Assembly: GCA_945873105.1 (NCBI GenBank)
Contig: CAMCBW010000001.1
Span: forward strand, 124,001 to 188,000
Direction of reading: 5' to 3'
DNA length: 64,000 bases
Source: Tangfeifania diversioriginum
GTDB taxonomy: Bacteria; Bacteroidota; Bacteroidia; Bacteroidales; Prolixibacteraceae
This document shows, in pieces, positions 42,978 through 53,121 of this stretch (position 1 is the first letter of the stretch; every line of letters begins with the position of its first letter). Below the pieces are notes generated by a model. That model ran no database searches, was not told where the DNA came from, and worked only from the letters and a program-made list of their open reading frames with translations. The position numbers and the translations under genes are program-made.

Positions 42978-44981
42978 TTATTGAAACCTGATTACTTCAG
43001 GTCTTCTGCCAAGAAAGTCATCAAACCTTGACCTTGAGACTCCTTGCAGATTGACGGCGAAGGGACTAATTTGTTCAGGAGGTATAATTGGGAACCAGGT
43101 CAATCTGATATCAATGATTTTGAACAGGAGCGATTCGTTGTAAATTCTAATTCCTGTTCCTATCCCTGCGTAAAAGTCGCTTTTCAGAATATTTGCCAGA
43201 TTATCCGACAAAAAGGCGAAGTCAGAAAACATGTAATTGGTAAACTTGAATCCATAAAAATTGCCTTTTAAAAACCGCACAGTTTCAAGGTTGATTTTAA
43301 GCCGGTCCTTTCCCTTTAAATCATTGGTGTAGAAATCCCTTATCCCAAATCTCCCATCAATTGTCAGGTCTTCTTCCTCCATTCTATGGATGCCACTTAA
43401 AAACTCAATCTTGAAAAATTGGCGGCAAGGGTCCCCGAAAAGAAAGAATTTTTTCGAGAAATAGTTCGCGTTGGCCATTATAGTGGCCTGTTTTACGTTA
43501 CCGTTGTCCACAAAGCCATCCATGCCAATCCGACCAGCAAAATAATTTCCATTTCGGTCAACTATTGCTTTGCTAATAGATACATTGAGGTATGGCCAGA
43601 CTCCGAATTGTGACCTGTCCAAGCCCGTAGTCAATTCATAGTAATGACCGTAAGGAATATCCTCCGTGACGCCATAACCATAGACCAGGTTATTCTTGTA
43701 GAGGTTTCTTTTGGAGAAGCCGATACTGGTAAGAAAAAAGTCATGATTTCTGAGGAATTCACTCTGGCCGAGGCCATCATCTGTAGTTTGCCGGTATTGT
43801 TGGTGGTAATATCTGACAGAGAAAACGGTTTTGTTTAACTGGTTTCTTTGGCTGGTGAACGCATGCAAAAACCAAAGGTCACTTGTCAAATAGGCTACAG
43901 TTGTATCAAGTTTTACGGGGTGGTCTTCGGCAATAAAATTGTATTTGGAGACATTTTCAAAAGAATATCCGCCCGCATTTACCTCCTTGGAGGTGAGGAA
44001 CTTCTTCTCAATTTGGGCATTCCATCCTTTTTTTAGGTAGGTATCTGTAAATCCAATCGTAGAATTGATAAAATTGCCAAAAATGTTGTTGATGTGGTAA
44101 GATGCATAGACTCCCATTTCCGGCAGGTAGGCATTTTTTTGGGCCAACCCAATATTCAAACGATGGCCCAGACCAAACATATTGACATTTGAGACCTCTA
44201 TGTCACTGTTATCTGCAGTAATATTCATGCTGACAGCATATTCAAATTTGTCTTTGGAGATTACCACCACGTTCACTTCCTCTTCATTGTGCTCTATGGG
44301 CTCCAAAGTAATTGCAACATCCTCCAGAAAACTTAGATCACGCATGAATTTTTCATTCTCAGCCATCAAGGAAGGATCCACAATTTCTCCTGCATGAAAC
44401 TGCAATTGCATGCGAAGCTTGACTTTTGCCGAATTCATGTGTAGGTGATTGCCCATTTTGTCAACCCATCTGGTTGCATCCCTGATCGTATCCTGTAGCG
44501 ATGTTCCGAATGGATGTAACCGAATAAACCGTATAGAGGCGATTCTTTTTCCGCGGAACTGGTTAAAATATTCGATACTCTGTACCCCGGATTGTACCAA
44601 TTGCGTCTGTGGTGATGAAACAAAATATTTCAGCAGGCTTTTGGTGAAATTGTTTTTGGTAACGAGTTGATTCAAATTATTTGTCTGGGAGAAATTGCTC
44701 GCAGGTACCAACTTTGAGGTATCTGATTTAGCCGCCTGCAGACAGATGGATTTGCGAACCAATGCAGAAGGTATTGTAGGCATATTTGTCTTCAGGCTGG
44801 ATGTGTCTTTGACTGGATTATCTAATCTGGCATAAGGCATTGCAGTGCGGTGATTGAGATCAGATATGCCGGTTGATAATTCACCAGTGTTCTCCATTTC
44901 TGCCCCAAATGAGTTGGTCACTTCAGCAAATCCGATGCTGAAGGATAACAGCAACCAAATATGTAGCGCCAATGGTTTCAC
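42978..44981 (-). CDS. BamA/Omp85-like outer-membrane protein
   Basis: A 667-residue protein with a signal peptide (cleavage near GFAEV). After a low-similarity N-terminal stretch (to about 140) there is a POTRA-like region: KRIASIRFIRLHPFGTSLQD, AGEIVDPSLMAENEKFMRDL, LEDVAITLEP and VNVVVISKDK. A C-terminal barrel follows with NVNMFGLGHRLNIGL near its start. This matches the BamA/TamA-like group with a single visible POTRA. It may insert or export specific surface proteins; the partner is unknown. It is convergent with the anti-sigma-like gene. Confidence 0.8.
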   Translation of the reverse strand: MKPLALHIWLLLSFSIGFAEVTNSFGAEMENTGELSTGISDLNHRTAMPYARLDNPVKDTSSLKTNMPTIPSALVRKSICLQAAKSDTSKLVPASNFSQTNNLNQLVTKNNFTKSLLKYFVSSPQTQLVQSGVQSIEYFNQFRGKRIASIRFIRLHPFGTSLQDTIRDATRWVDKMGNHLHMNSAKVKLRMQLQFHAGEIVDPSLMAENEKFMRDLSFLEDVAITLEPIEHNEEEVNVVVISKDKFEYAVSMNITADNSDIEVSNVNMFGLGHRLNIGLAQKNAYLPEMGVYASYHINNIFGNFINSTIGFTDTYLKKGWNAQIEKKFLTSKEVNAGGYSFENVSKYNFIAEDHPVKLDTTVAYLTSDLWFLHAFTSQRNQLNKTVFSVRYYHQQYRQTTDDGLGQSEFLRNHDFFLTSIGFSKRNLYKNNLVYGYGVTEDIPYGHYYELTTGLDRSQFGVWPYLNVSISKAIVDRNGNYFAGRIGMDGFVDNGNVKQATIMANANYFSKKFFLFGDPCRQFFKIEFLSGIHRMEEEDLTIDGRFGIRDFYTNDLKGKDRLKINLETVRFLKGNFYGFKFTNYMFSDFAFLSDNLANILKSDFYAGIGTGIRIYNESLLFKIIDIRLTWFPIIPPEQISPFAVNLQGVSRSRFDDFLGRRPEVIRFQ

Positions 44982-45082
44982 TTCGGGGTATTTGTAATTG
45001 TCTTAAGTTGGGAATATCTCCTCAATTAACAAATATAGTTAGAATGCCCAAATTTATTAATGCATAAGGCATTGCATTCCAG

Positions 45083-45931
45083 CTACTTGATCAACAGAAT
45101 ATTGGCAACCGGTCTTTCTCCCGTTTTGTCGCTGGGATGATTGATGATTTTATTTTCGACCGGGTCATTGACCCATAGGGTAGTTGAACCACCACCATCC
45201 AAGTTTATTGCATTCGTACACTTCAATGCGAGTAGAAATTTCTGAGTCTCAACCAGGGTCATTCCTGCAGAAGCCTGACTTCGTCCATCGATGGCAATGA
45301 AAAGAATACTATTGTCGTTAGTTTCACAAAGGCAACTTCTCGGATGTCTGTTTGTTACAAATGCTGATTTCTCAAGTGGAAGTGATTTCCCCTCCAGAAG
45401 CAACATCGGTCCTGCTACCATAACTGCCTTTTCATGTTCCGATTTTGCATAAAAGTCAGCAGGTTTTGCCAGCTCAAGCTTAAGGGTCCCAGTCATGTCA
45501 ACGATAACTGCGCCGTTGAGCAAGGAATCGGTTTTACCCCATTTATCTTTGGCCAGTCGGGTATTGGCTACCACTTTCCCATCGGCTTCAAGATATGCAA
45601 CTGATCCACCTTTTTCTACATCAAAAAAACCTCCGTTCAAGGCGACCATCGCACCGGCCTCTTCGGCAAAAGTACTCGTTTTTTTAAGTAGTGTCTCAGA
45701 ATATGCGATGGATACCTGGCGCAAAGGAAGTGCCTCTTTTTGTATTTCCGCTATGGCTACCTGTTGTTTATTACCAAAGAATGAGTCAGAATTGAGTCGG
45801 TATATTTTGATCCCATTGGCTGGGGAAGAGGTAGGGAAACTCTTCAAATCAATTGTTTGAGAAATTCCTGGTAAGAAAAGAACCAGAAGCAGTGCCAGCA
45901 GAGCGGGAGTCGGAAAGAATATTTTTCTCAT
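45083..45931 (-). CDS. Exported phosphodiester glycosidase-family protein
   Basis: Start set at 45931 (MRKIFFPTPALLALLLVLFL) since longer frames run into cutC; 282 residues with a signal peptide ending near GISQT. The NAGPA/DUF2233 fold is shown by VALNGGFFDVEKGG, VMVAGPMLLLEGK, TNRHPRSCLCETNDNSILF and the closing NLDGGGSTTLWVNDP. Members cleave sugar phosphodiester bonds (the animal enzyme uncovers mannose-6-phosphate). It begins 37 bp after the cutC stop, in the same direction. Confidence 0.88.
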   Translation of the reverse strand: MRKIFFPTPALLALLLVLFLPGISQTIDLKSFPTSSPANGIKIYRLNSDSFFGNKQQVAIAEIQKEALPLRQVSIAYSETLLKKTSTFAEEAGAMVALNGGFFDVEKGGSVAYLEADGKVVANTRLAKDKWGKTDSLLNGAVIVDMTGTLKLELAKPADFYAKSEHEKAVMVAGPMLLLEGKSLPLEKSAFVTNRHPRSCLCETNDNSILFIAIDGRSQASAGMTLVETQKFLLALKCTNAINLDGGGSTTLWVNDPVENKIINHPSDKTGERPVANILLIK

Positions 45932-45968
45932 GTAGTGGGTGTTGAAGAACTTCCAATGTTGAAGTGTA

Positions 45969-46589
45969 CTAAAATACAACCAATTTGCGTCCGTGATATT
46001 CTTGTGATGGGATGATTTGAGAGATTTCCGCAAAATTTGCAGCAGTGACTTTGCCGGCAACTACGATGGTCAAAGCAGGAGTTGCAAATTGTACCATTTG
46101 GTTCAATATCGCAGCTCCTTCCAAAGCAGTATCTTTGCCTCCGGAAGTGAGGATTCTTTCGACACCAATCTCTTTTAGGAAACTTAAGGATTCCATCAGG
46201 TCGGGGGTAAGATCAATGGCTTTGTGAAAAGTGACTTCCATCGGTCTGGAAAGTTGAACGAGTTGAGCAGTTCTGAGTTTGTCAATTTCACCGTCTTCCC
46301 CCAGTAAGCCAAATACGACACCTCTGACATTCTGTATTTTGCATTGGTGAATGTCTTCCTTCATTATTTCAAATTCATCCGATGAATAGGTAAAGTTCCC
46401 TCCTCGGGGACGGATCATCACCATTACAGGGATGGGAAGTCTCTCCAAACATCGCTTGATGGTTCCCAGGGAAGGAGTTGTACCCCCAACCGCCAGGTTT
46501 TCGCACAATTCGATGCGGGAGGCTCCTGCGGCAGCCGCTTTGAACGCTTCGTCAAACGACTCTACACAAACTTCTTTGACATGGTTCAT
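45969..46589 (-). CDS. cutC: CutC family protein
   Basis: A 206-residue TIM-barrel protein. CVESFDEAFKAAAAGASRIE, LCENLAVGGTTPSLGTI, MIRPRGGNFTYSSDE and EVTFHKAID are family hallmarks; it ends with EYHGRKLVVF. Historically called a copper homeostasis protein, though its biochemical role is unsettled. It is somewhat shorter than E. coli CutC (248), with most of the missing length near the C-terminus. Confidence 0.92.
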   Translation of the reverse strand: MNHVKEVCVESFDEAFKAAAAGASRIELCENLAVGGTTPSLGTIKRCLERLPIPVMVMIRPRGGNFTYSSDEFEIMKEDIHQCKIQNVRGVVFGLLGEDGEIDKLRTAQLVQLSRPMEVTFHKAIDLTPDLMESLSFLKEIGVERILTSGGKDTALEGAAILNQMVQFATPALTIVVAGKVTAANFAEISQIIPSQEYHGRKLVVF

Positions 46590-46644
46590 AGGTTGAAATT
46601 ATGCTGTTTCCAGGGACAAAAGGAATTGCTAAAATAATTGTTTT

Positions 46645-46674
46645 TTGATGGATCAACTCAAGTCATTACATTTG
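46645..46674 (+). promoter_or_regulatory. -33/-7 promoter of the PafA-like gene
   Basis: TTG at 46645-46647 and TACATTTG at 46667-46674 with a 19-bp spacer match the Bacteroidota consensus fully; the start codon is 16 bp further on, implying a very short leader. Confidence 0.75.
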
Positions 46675-46689
46675 TCTAAAATTTAAGGC

Positions 46690-48339
46690 ATGGCTCGTAC
46701 TTGTTTGGTTCTCTTTTTCTCACTGTTTTTTCCGGTCTATCTCTTTGCGCAGGGCCACACCACTGTTTCTGCGGCTGCTCCAAGATTGGTGGTTGGTCTT
46801 GTAGTCGAAAATATGCATCCTGATTACATCGAAAGATATTGGGAGAAATTTGGAGAGGAGGGATTTAGAAGGTTATTTTCCGGAGGGTTCATCTGTGCCA
46901 ATCACCACGTGAACAATCTTGTTCAGCGACCAACCATTGGCATGGCATCACTGTTCACCGGGACAACTCCATCCCGTCACGGGATTGTCAATGATAGTTG
47001 GATCGATCGGCTGAAAAATAAGGAGACCGATTGCATCGTTGATGAAAACTACAAGGCTGTTGGATCTGACTCCAAAATGGGGGCAAGATCGGCCTCCAAA
47101 TTAATGACATCTACCCTTGGAGATCGGCTTAAATTGGTGACCAAAGGACGAGCGCGCATCTTTAGCCTTGCCATGAATGATTATGCTGCAATATTTTCTG
47201 CCGGACACTCTGCCGACGGAGCATATTGGCTGGATGACAAGAGCGGCAATATGATCTCAAGTACTTATTACATGTCAATGTATCCAACCTGGGCAACAGA
47301 GTTCAATAAGTTCAAACTTGCAGACAAATACCTGGGGTCTACCTGGACAACGCTGAAAGAGAAGATCAGTTACACGGAGAGTGTGGAGAATGTCTCCCTG
47401 AAAGAGAATGGATTTCTTGGTAAGTACAACACTTTTCCATATGATCTGGTTCAATTGAAGAAGGAGGCGGGAGGATCCTATGCCTTTTTAAGGAGTACTC
47501 CCTTTGCGAATACCTATCTCAAGGATTTTGCACTTCAGCTGATCCCCAAGGAACAATTGGGCTATGATTATATTCCTGATTTGTTGACGGTGGTTTTCTC
47601 TTCCATGGACAAGGATAACGGAAATTTTGGACCCTTCTCGGTAGAGATGCAAGATACCTATCTTCGGTTGGACAGGGAGATCGCCGAGCTGCTGAAATAC
47701 CTTGAAAGTGGTTTTGGAACTGAAAATGTGCTGTTTTTCCTTACTTCCACTTCAAGTGTCTCATACAACGCCGAGTATCTCAAAGTGCAATACAAATTAA
47801 ATACAGGGATATTTAACCCTGAAAGCTCCATCTCCTTGTTGAAATCGTTCCTGAATATCAAGTTTGGGGAGGGAGATTGGGTCGAAAAGTTTAGCAACCA
47901 ACAGTTGTACCTGAACCATACGCTAATTGCCAAGAAGAAGGTTGATCTGCATGAAATGCAAGCAGAAACGGCGCGCTTTCTGAATCAATTTGAGGGCGTT
48001 GCCTATGCCAAGGCTGCCTTTGAAATTGAATCAGACAATTTTTTAGGTGGACCCCTTGCATCCTTTCAAAATAATTTTCACATCAAACGCTCAGGAGATG
48101 TGATGATTCGTTACGAAGATGGATGGATTCCCAGGGAGAAATACAAATCGATTGATTACACCGACAACGACCAGGTTCCATTGGTATGGTATGGAGCAGG
48201 GGTAAAAAAGGGTACCACACTAAGGAAAACAGATGTAACGGATGTGGTGCCTACCATCTGTGCACTGCTTGGCATAGTCCCGCCAAATAGTGCAACTGGG
48301 AGTGTCATCGAGGAAATTCTGCCCAAAACGGTCAGATAA
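46690..48339 (+). CDS. PafA-like alkaline-phosphatase-superfamily protein with altered metal site
   Basis: A 549-residue exported protein (signal peptide ends near LFAQG). The order of motifs follows PafA-type phosphatases: VVENMHPDYIERYWEKFGEE (33-52 region), RPTIGMASLFTGTTPSRHGI (80-99), SAGHSADGAYWLD (170-182), FSSMDKDNGNFGP (303-315), NVLFFLTSTSS (346-356), DNDQVPLVWYG (492-502). By eye, several zinc ligands differ from the family pattern: E40 for Asp, TSTSS for TADHG, N312-side for His in DxxGH, DQVP for THVP. It may be a non-catalytic relative. Its last 8 bp overlap the convergent EamA gene. Confidence 0.85.
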   Translation: MARTCLVLFFSLFFPVYLFAQGHTTVSAAAPRLVVGLVVENMHPDYIERYWEKFGEEGFRRLFSGGFICANHHVNNLVQRPTIGMASLFTGTTPSRHGIVNDSWIDRLKNKETDCIVDENYKAVGSDSKMGARSASKLMTSTLGDRLKLVTKGRARIFSLAMNDYAAIFSAGHSADGAYWLDDKSGNMISSTYYMSMYPTWATEFNKFKLADKYLGSTWTTLKEKISYTESVENVSLKENGFLGKYNTFPYDLVQLKKEAGGSYAFLRSTPFANTYLKDFALQLIPKEQLGYDYIPDLLTVVFSSMDKDNGNFGPFSVEMQDTYLRLDREIAELLKYLESGFGTENVLFFLTSTSSVSYNAEYLKVQYKLNTGIFNPESSISLLKSFLNIKFGEGDWVEKFSNQQLYLNHTLIAKKKVDLHEMQAETARFLNQFEGVAYAKAAFEIESDNFLGGPLASFQNNFHIKRSGDVMIRYEDGWIPREKYKSIDYTDNDQVPLVWYGAGVKKGTTLRKTDVTDVVPTICALLGIVPPNSATGSVIEEILPKTVR

Positions 48340-49234
48340 AGAATACAAACATGCCTCCAACAGCCAAACATGCCCCTAAAACCTCTTTCCAGTTTAGTTT
48401 TTCACCAAGTAATAGGACAGAAGGCAATAGGATAAATACTGGTACTGTGGCAATCAAAGTTGATGCAATACCAACTTTGGTGTGTTGGAAAGCAAGTAGG
48501 CTGAGGGATACCCCAAGAAATGGACCGAAAAAGGATCCTACCAGCAGAGGCTTTAATGCTTTTTGGTGAACAATCGAGCTTCTGACTTTTTTCCAGTTTC
48601 TGGTAAGGCTTATTATAAATGCAAATCCGAGGATCCCGGCAACGGTTCTGATTTGGGAAGAGGCAAAAGGATCATAGCTTCCCATGCCCAGTTTGGAAAA
48701 TACAGCACCAATTCCTTGCCCTGCCGCTCCGCCAAATGCCAGTAACAAACCTTTTACAGGGTAGTTCAGCCCATGGGTCATTTTTTCGTCGACCTCCTCC
48801 CGCTTGAGAATGACAATGGCAATTCCGGATAGAACAAGAACCATCCCAACCAGATTAAGCCAGGTAAAACTTTCGTGCAACAGCAATACTCCGAAAATTG
48901 TGGCAATCGGAGGGGCAAGGGACATGATCAACATGGCAATTTTTGCCGACAGGTAATTGTAGGAGGTAAACAGAAAATAATCTCCAAGTACAAATCCAAT
49001 CAGACCGGAGACGGAAAGCCACTTCCAGGCTTCCGGAGTGGCATCGGTTGGTAACCAAAGTCCCCTCATCACCTTCGACCAAACCATGTACATCACCATT
49101 GCAAGCAATAGTTTGAAAAGATTGACCGTTAGTGATCCGGCACGGCGGGTAGCTATTGAAAAAGTCAGGGCAGAAACTGTCCAGCAGATAGCTGTGAGAA
49201 TGGCAGTGATTTCTCCGAGATGGCTTATTTGCAT
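48332..49234 (-). CDS. EamA-family (DMT) transporter
   Basis: A 300-residue inner-membrane protein with ten hydrophobic segments in two EamA halves (about 5-140 and 155-300). The second half ends WKEVLGACLAVGGMFVFF, the usual family close. Such transporters move small metabolites outwards or inwards; the substrate is unknown. It follows the DUF5686 gene on the same strand across 81 bp. Confidence 0.9.
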   Translation of the reverse strand: MQISHLGEITAILTAICWTVSALTFSIATRRAGSLTVNLFKLLLAMVMYMVWSKVMRGLWLPTDATPEAWKWLSVSGLIGFVLGDYFLFTSYNYLSAKIAMLIMSLAPPIATIFGVLLLHESFTWLNLVGMVLVLSGIAIVILKREEVDEKMTHGLNYPVKGLLLAFGGAAGQGIGAVFSKLGMGSYDPFASSQIRTVAGILGFAFIISLTRNWKKVRSSIVHQKALKPLLVGSFFGPFLGVSLSLLAFQHTKVGIASTLIATVPVFILLPSVLLLGEKLNWKEVLGACLAVGGMFVFFI

Positions 49235-49315
49235 CGGTTTATGTTCGTTATGGCCATTGGAACCAAAGAGACCTGATTTAACTGAGGATGTTGGCTATTG
49301 TATAACATATGCTCC

Positions 49316-51769
49316 TTATAAAATGAGCTGCATCGTGACCACCATCCCAAATTTGGAACCAGCATTGTCGAGCGCAGTGGTCCTCCAAACGCCAACGACT
49401 TTGAATACCTTGAATATATTCTCCAAACCTGCCGAAAATTCGGTATATGGGTTGTTTTGCAGACTTTTCATCCCTTCAGGGAATAGCATGCCGGTATGTT
49501 GGGCAGGGTCATAACTACCAATCAATGTGCGTACTCCTGCAAGTTCCCTCCATTTTAATTTTCTGAAGAGTGGAATTTTGTTGAGAAAGTAGCCCTGAAA
49601 ATGGTGTTCCAGAAAGAGTGAGGCATAAGTGTCACTGGCAAACTCCTGCATGCTCATCATGTTAAATGCATAAAAATCATAGGCATAAGTGTCATTCCCT
49701 TCGTGGATCTTCATCAGTGGAAAGGGAACATCTCCCCAGATTTTGCCCGCCTGCAAATTGTAGTAGATAAAGCCAAAAGGCTGAAGCATTAGCTTTTGGT
49801 TGATCTGCGCCTCCACCTTGAAGTAATTAAACTCACCGCCCATCAAACCTTTGATCCCTGTAGACAGACCCAGGTTAAAAACAGGCCTGGTATTTTCAAA
49901 TTTTGATCTTTCAAATCCATCCTGGATGTAGTATTCGTTGGGTGCATATCGGGTATGGATTCCAAATTCACAGTTGTTGATAACTGGAATCAGGTCTCCT
50001 GCCGGTGATTCAAATTTTACAACAGGGCCACTAAAAATCCTGGTTCCATTGTAGGAGAATCTGTGGCTCAGGCCGGAGATCCACTCCTTTTCATAATTGA
50101 TCTCCAGGCGATCGGTCATGTTCAGCTTGTTGAACGGAACCTTGTTGAGCAGTGTATTCAGGAAATTGTCGATCATGAAGGCATTTTTGCTTTTGCCGAA
50201 TATCTCATAATCGTGTTTGTATTGGGCAGATAGAAAGCTTCTTGGTTTTTTTGAAAAGTAATATTCAAAGCCTCCGCTGTACTTGAAAGTTTCATCCTTT
50301 GAACCATAAGCTGCATAGCCATTCAGTCGTAAATTCTTGTTGAATTTCATGGTGGTCCTGGCTCCGAATTTGAACCTGTTGTCTTCGACAGGATTGTTGG
50401 AATAAAAGGAGTAGTACTGGCCAAATTCGACCTTTCCCAAATCCCGGTAACCGTAGTAAAACATATAAATATATTCTGAAGCTGTCTTGTAAAGCGGAAC
50501 ATGCTTGATGGAATCTACCATGGTATATATCCCAAGTTCCCGCTTCTGGAGTTCGATGGGACGGTTAATTTCCCAGTAAGTGTTGTCCTTGTTCATCGCA
50601 TCCTCCCGAACGGTAATTTGTTCGTTGGCTTCCAGTTTAGTCTCCTTTGACTCCTCAAATACGAAATCCTGGTAAAAATTGGCTTTTCTGCCGATAACCC
50701 CAATTCGCTTGGATTTTGAGTTTTTTTGGATATCCACGTCCAATACGATCAGCTCATTCTTGGGCGTCCACCGGTTTTCGACCAATTCATAAGCTACGGA
50801 ATATTTAAAATTGTTTACGAAGTTGATATTGGCCTTTTCCGATAGTTGCATGTCAATCTTTGTCACGGCAAAGCTTTCTGCATCGACCCAGAATTGCCCT
50901 TTGAATGTTGGACTTTGAACATTCCGGGGCTTAAACGAAAATTCGAAATACTTTTTCCCATCGGTGAAAGTACTGTCGATCAGGTAATATTTGTAAAACT
51001 GAAGTCCCATACCATTGAGCGGGGAAACAAGACTCACATCTCTGATTACAAGGTAATTGTCGTATGGGTTAAGTCCTTCGTAGACTTTACCGGTAAACTT
51101 GGAAATCATGTTGGTGGTCATGCCCGATGCCTTGTTGGCCACGATCTCTTCACGGTCCCTGACAGAACCTCTTTCATGGTAATAGTTGGAGAAAGTCTCA
51201 GAAAAGAAGACAGGCAAAAATGCTTTGCCCTCCGTTTTCAGTGAATCTATGTAATCAAACACAAAATCGAAGGATTGAAGCAATCTTTTTGTTCGAAGTG
51301 TGGTGTCAATATTCTTGAGGTCTACCTCCGTTTTTGAATACAATTTGCTGTGCCAGGATGGAAAGTTGGCTGGATTGTTCTCTTTTTTACGCGCTATCAC
51401 CTTTTTGAAAAGTGGTATGGCGGGGTTTTCTCCCGGCTTAACTACCACTTCGCCGGTCATGATGATATCTTCTTCCAATTTGATATCAAGATTAATTGAG
51501 TGTTGTAATTCTATAGTCAGGGTTATTTTCTTGAATCCAATCGAGGAAATTTCAATGGCGTTGGTTGGGGTCAGTGTACTGAGATTGAAATTGCCATTTA
51601 AATCGGACATCGTACCAATGTAGGTTCCCTTAAAAACAATCGTGGCGTAGGGTATTGGCAAACCGGTTTGTGACTCGGTTATTTTCCCTGTGACAACTGT
51701 TTTCTGGGCATACAAAAATGGAGCAGAAAAAATTATAAGAAGAAGAACCAGAAAGATATTTTTATTCAT
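49316..51769 (-). CDS. DUF5686 / carboxypeptidase-regulatory-like outer-membrane protein
   Basis: An 817-residue protein with a signal peptide ending near LYAQK. A CarboxypepD_reg-like domain follows at once (VVTGKITESQTGLPIPYATI ... FNLSTLTPTNAIEISSIGFK), then the long DUF5686 region with NPANFPSWHSKLYSKTEVDL and VKPGENPAIPLFKKVIARKK, ending in beta-rich, barrel-like sequence. The combination is widespread in Bacteroidota; function is unknown, outer-membrane location is likely. Confidence 0.9.
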   Translation of the reverse strand: MNKNIFLVLLLIIFSAPFLYAQKTVVTGKITESQTGLPIPYATIVFKGTYIGTMSDLNGNFNLSTLTPTNAIEISSIGFKKITLTIELQHSINLDIKLEEDIIMTGEVVVKPGENPAIPLFKKVIARKKENNPANFPSWHSKLYSKTEVDLKNIDTTLRTKRLLQSFDFVFDYIDSLKTEGKAFLPVFFSETFSNYYHERGSVRDREEIVANKASGMTTNMISKFTGKVYEGLNPYDNYLVIRDVSLVSPLNGMGLQFYKYYLIDSTFTDGKKYFEFSFKPRNVQSPTFKGQFWVDAESFAVTKIDMQLSEKANINFVNNFKYSVAYELVENRWTPKNELIVLDVDIQKNSKSKRIGVIGRKANFYQDFVFEESKETKLEANEQITVREDAMNKDNTYWEINRPIELQKRELGIYTMVDSIKHVPLYKTASEYIYMFYYGYRDLGKVEFGQYYSFYSNNPVEDNRFKFGARTTMKFNKNLRLNGYAAYGSKDETFKYSGGFEYYFSKKPRSFLSAQYKHDYEIFGKSKNAFMIDNFLNTLLNKVPFNKLNMTDRLEINYEKEWISGLSHRFSYNGTRIFSGPVVKFESPAGDLIPVINNCEFGIHTRYAPNEYYIQDGFERSKFENTRPVFNLGLSTGIKGLMGGEFNYFKVEAQINQKLMLQPFGFIYYNLQAGKIWGDVPFPLMKIHEGNDTYAYDFYAFNMMSMQEFASDTYASLFLEHHFQGYFLNKIPLFRKLKWRELAGVRTLIGSYDPAQHTGMLFPEGMKSLQNNPYTEFSAGLENIFKVFKVVGVWRTTALDNAGSKFGMVVTMQLIL

Positions 51770-52175
51770 AAATGTTCTCCTGATGGTTGGATTTTGCCAT
51801 AATAGTGAAGTACTGACCGAATATTGGTCCTGATTTTTTCGGCATAATTACTGATAATTGTTTCAACTGGGACGACGATCTCATTTTTGACCCTAAAGCT
51901 TAACAAAGGTTTAACCGGAAATTAAGATGGAACCGGCAGTGCTCTTGCTATCGGAGCGAACCACTGCGTTCAGGGGGAAGATTCTTGCAATTTGTGGTTT
52001 TTCGAACTGGTTTTTAATGGGTGTTTGGTGAAAAATGAAGGGGAAAGGATTTCTTCGATGCCGGTTCGTTCCAAATGTGAATTATTATCGTCTTTTTTGA
52101 GGTACAGGGTTGATTGTTTTATAAAATTTGTCAATTTTGACGTAACTTTATACTATTACGATAATAATTGACAGC
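51770..52175. promoter_or_regulatory. Divergent gap between the DUF5686 gene and nagB
   Basis: 406 bp without a credible gene. A palindrome GTCAA-TT-TTGAC at 52130-52141 lies 35 bp before nagB, with a TAACTTTA box at 52143-52150 close to the Bacteroidota -7 consensus. The palindrome could be an operator for nagB. Nothing else is recognisable. Confidence 0.4.
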
Positions 52176-53009
52176 ATGAGATTAATCATACAACCTGAAG
52201 CCGGCAGTGTAGCCAAATGGTCAGCGAATTATATCGCTCACAAAATAGGTAATGCCAATCCTACTCCTGAGAATCCTTTTGTTTTGGGATTGCCAACCGG
52301 GAGTACACCACTTGGGACCTACGTTGAATTAATCAAGCTGTACCAGGAGGGAAGAGTCTCCTTTCGGAATGTGATCACTTTTAACATGGATGAATATGTG
52401 GGCATCGATAAAAATCATCCCCAGAGCTATCATACGTTCATGTGGGATAATTTTTTTAGTCACATCGATGTACAGCCGGCCAACGTAAATCTGCTCGACG
52501 GAAATGCTGCAGACCTTCGGATGGAATGTAGCCGATATGAGGCCAAGATTAAGGCAGTTGGAGGTATCGATCTTTTCCTGGGCGGGGTGGGAGCAGATGG
52601 ACATATCGCCTTCAATGAACCCGGATCCAGCCTGGCTTCCAGAACCCGCGACAAAGCATTGAATACCGACACCAAGATTGTCAACAGTCGTTTCTTCAAC
52701 AACGATGTGGACCAGGTTCCAAAGATTGCCTTGACAGTTGGAGTGGGAACGATCATGGATGCCCAGGAGGTTTTGATTCTGGTAACAGGCCACAACAAAG
52801 CCAGGGCTCTTCACAAGGCTGTCGAAGGAGCTGTAAATCACATGTGGACCATTTCAGCTTTGCAGCTGCATTCGCATGGGATGATTGTCTGTGACGAAGA
52901 TGCGACCATCGAACTGAAAGTCGGAACCTACAAATATTTCAAAGAGATTGAAAAGGAGAACATAGATCCTGAGACAGTTTGGATCAATAGCAAGAATACT
53001 TGCTGGTAA
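52176..53009 (+). CDS. nagB: Glucosamine-6-phosphate deaminase
   Basis: A 277-residue enzyme converting glucosamine 6-phosphate to fructose 6-phosphate and ammonia. [13 protein letters not shown] binds the phosphate, FNMDEYVGI has the catalytic Asp, and [20 protein letters not shown] has the catalytic His and Glu. [16 protein letters not shown] and [10 protein letters not shown] are also typical. Slightly longer than E. coli NagB (266). It is monocistronic, ending in an inverted-repeat region shared with the convergent arcB. Confidence 0.96.
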   Translation: MRLIIQPEAGSVAKWSANYIAHKIGNANPTPENPFVLGLPTGSTPLGTYVELIKLYQEGRVSFRNVITFNMDEYVGIDKNHPQSYHTFMWDNFFSHIDVQPANVNLLDGNAADLRMECSRYEAKIKAVGGIDLFLGGVGADGHIAFNEPGSSLASRTRDKALNTDTKIVNSRFFNNDVDQVPKIALTVGVGTIMDAQEVLILVTGHNKARALHKAVEGAVNHMWTISALQLHSHGMIVCDEDATIELKVGTYKYFKEIEKENIDPETVWINSKNTCW

Positions 53010-53121
53010 GAGTAAGGTTAAAGGATAAAGGTTAAAGGTTAAAGGGAGGAGCTGATCCAACTTTAACCTTTAACCTTTTTACTTTATCCTTTATCCTTTA
53101 TCCTTTAACCTTTATCCTTTC
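53010..53121. repeat. Inverted array of GGTTAAA/GGATAAA heptamers between convergent genes
   Basis: From 53014 the plus strand carries a series of AAAGGTT and AAAGGAT units, then GGAGGAGCTGATCC, then the same units inverted (CTTTAACC, CTTTATCC) up to 53117. The arms can pair into a very long AT-rich hairpin, a likely bidirectional terminator for nagB and arcB. The same heptamers, without inversion, occur at 62159-62230. Confidence 0.85.
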
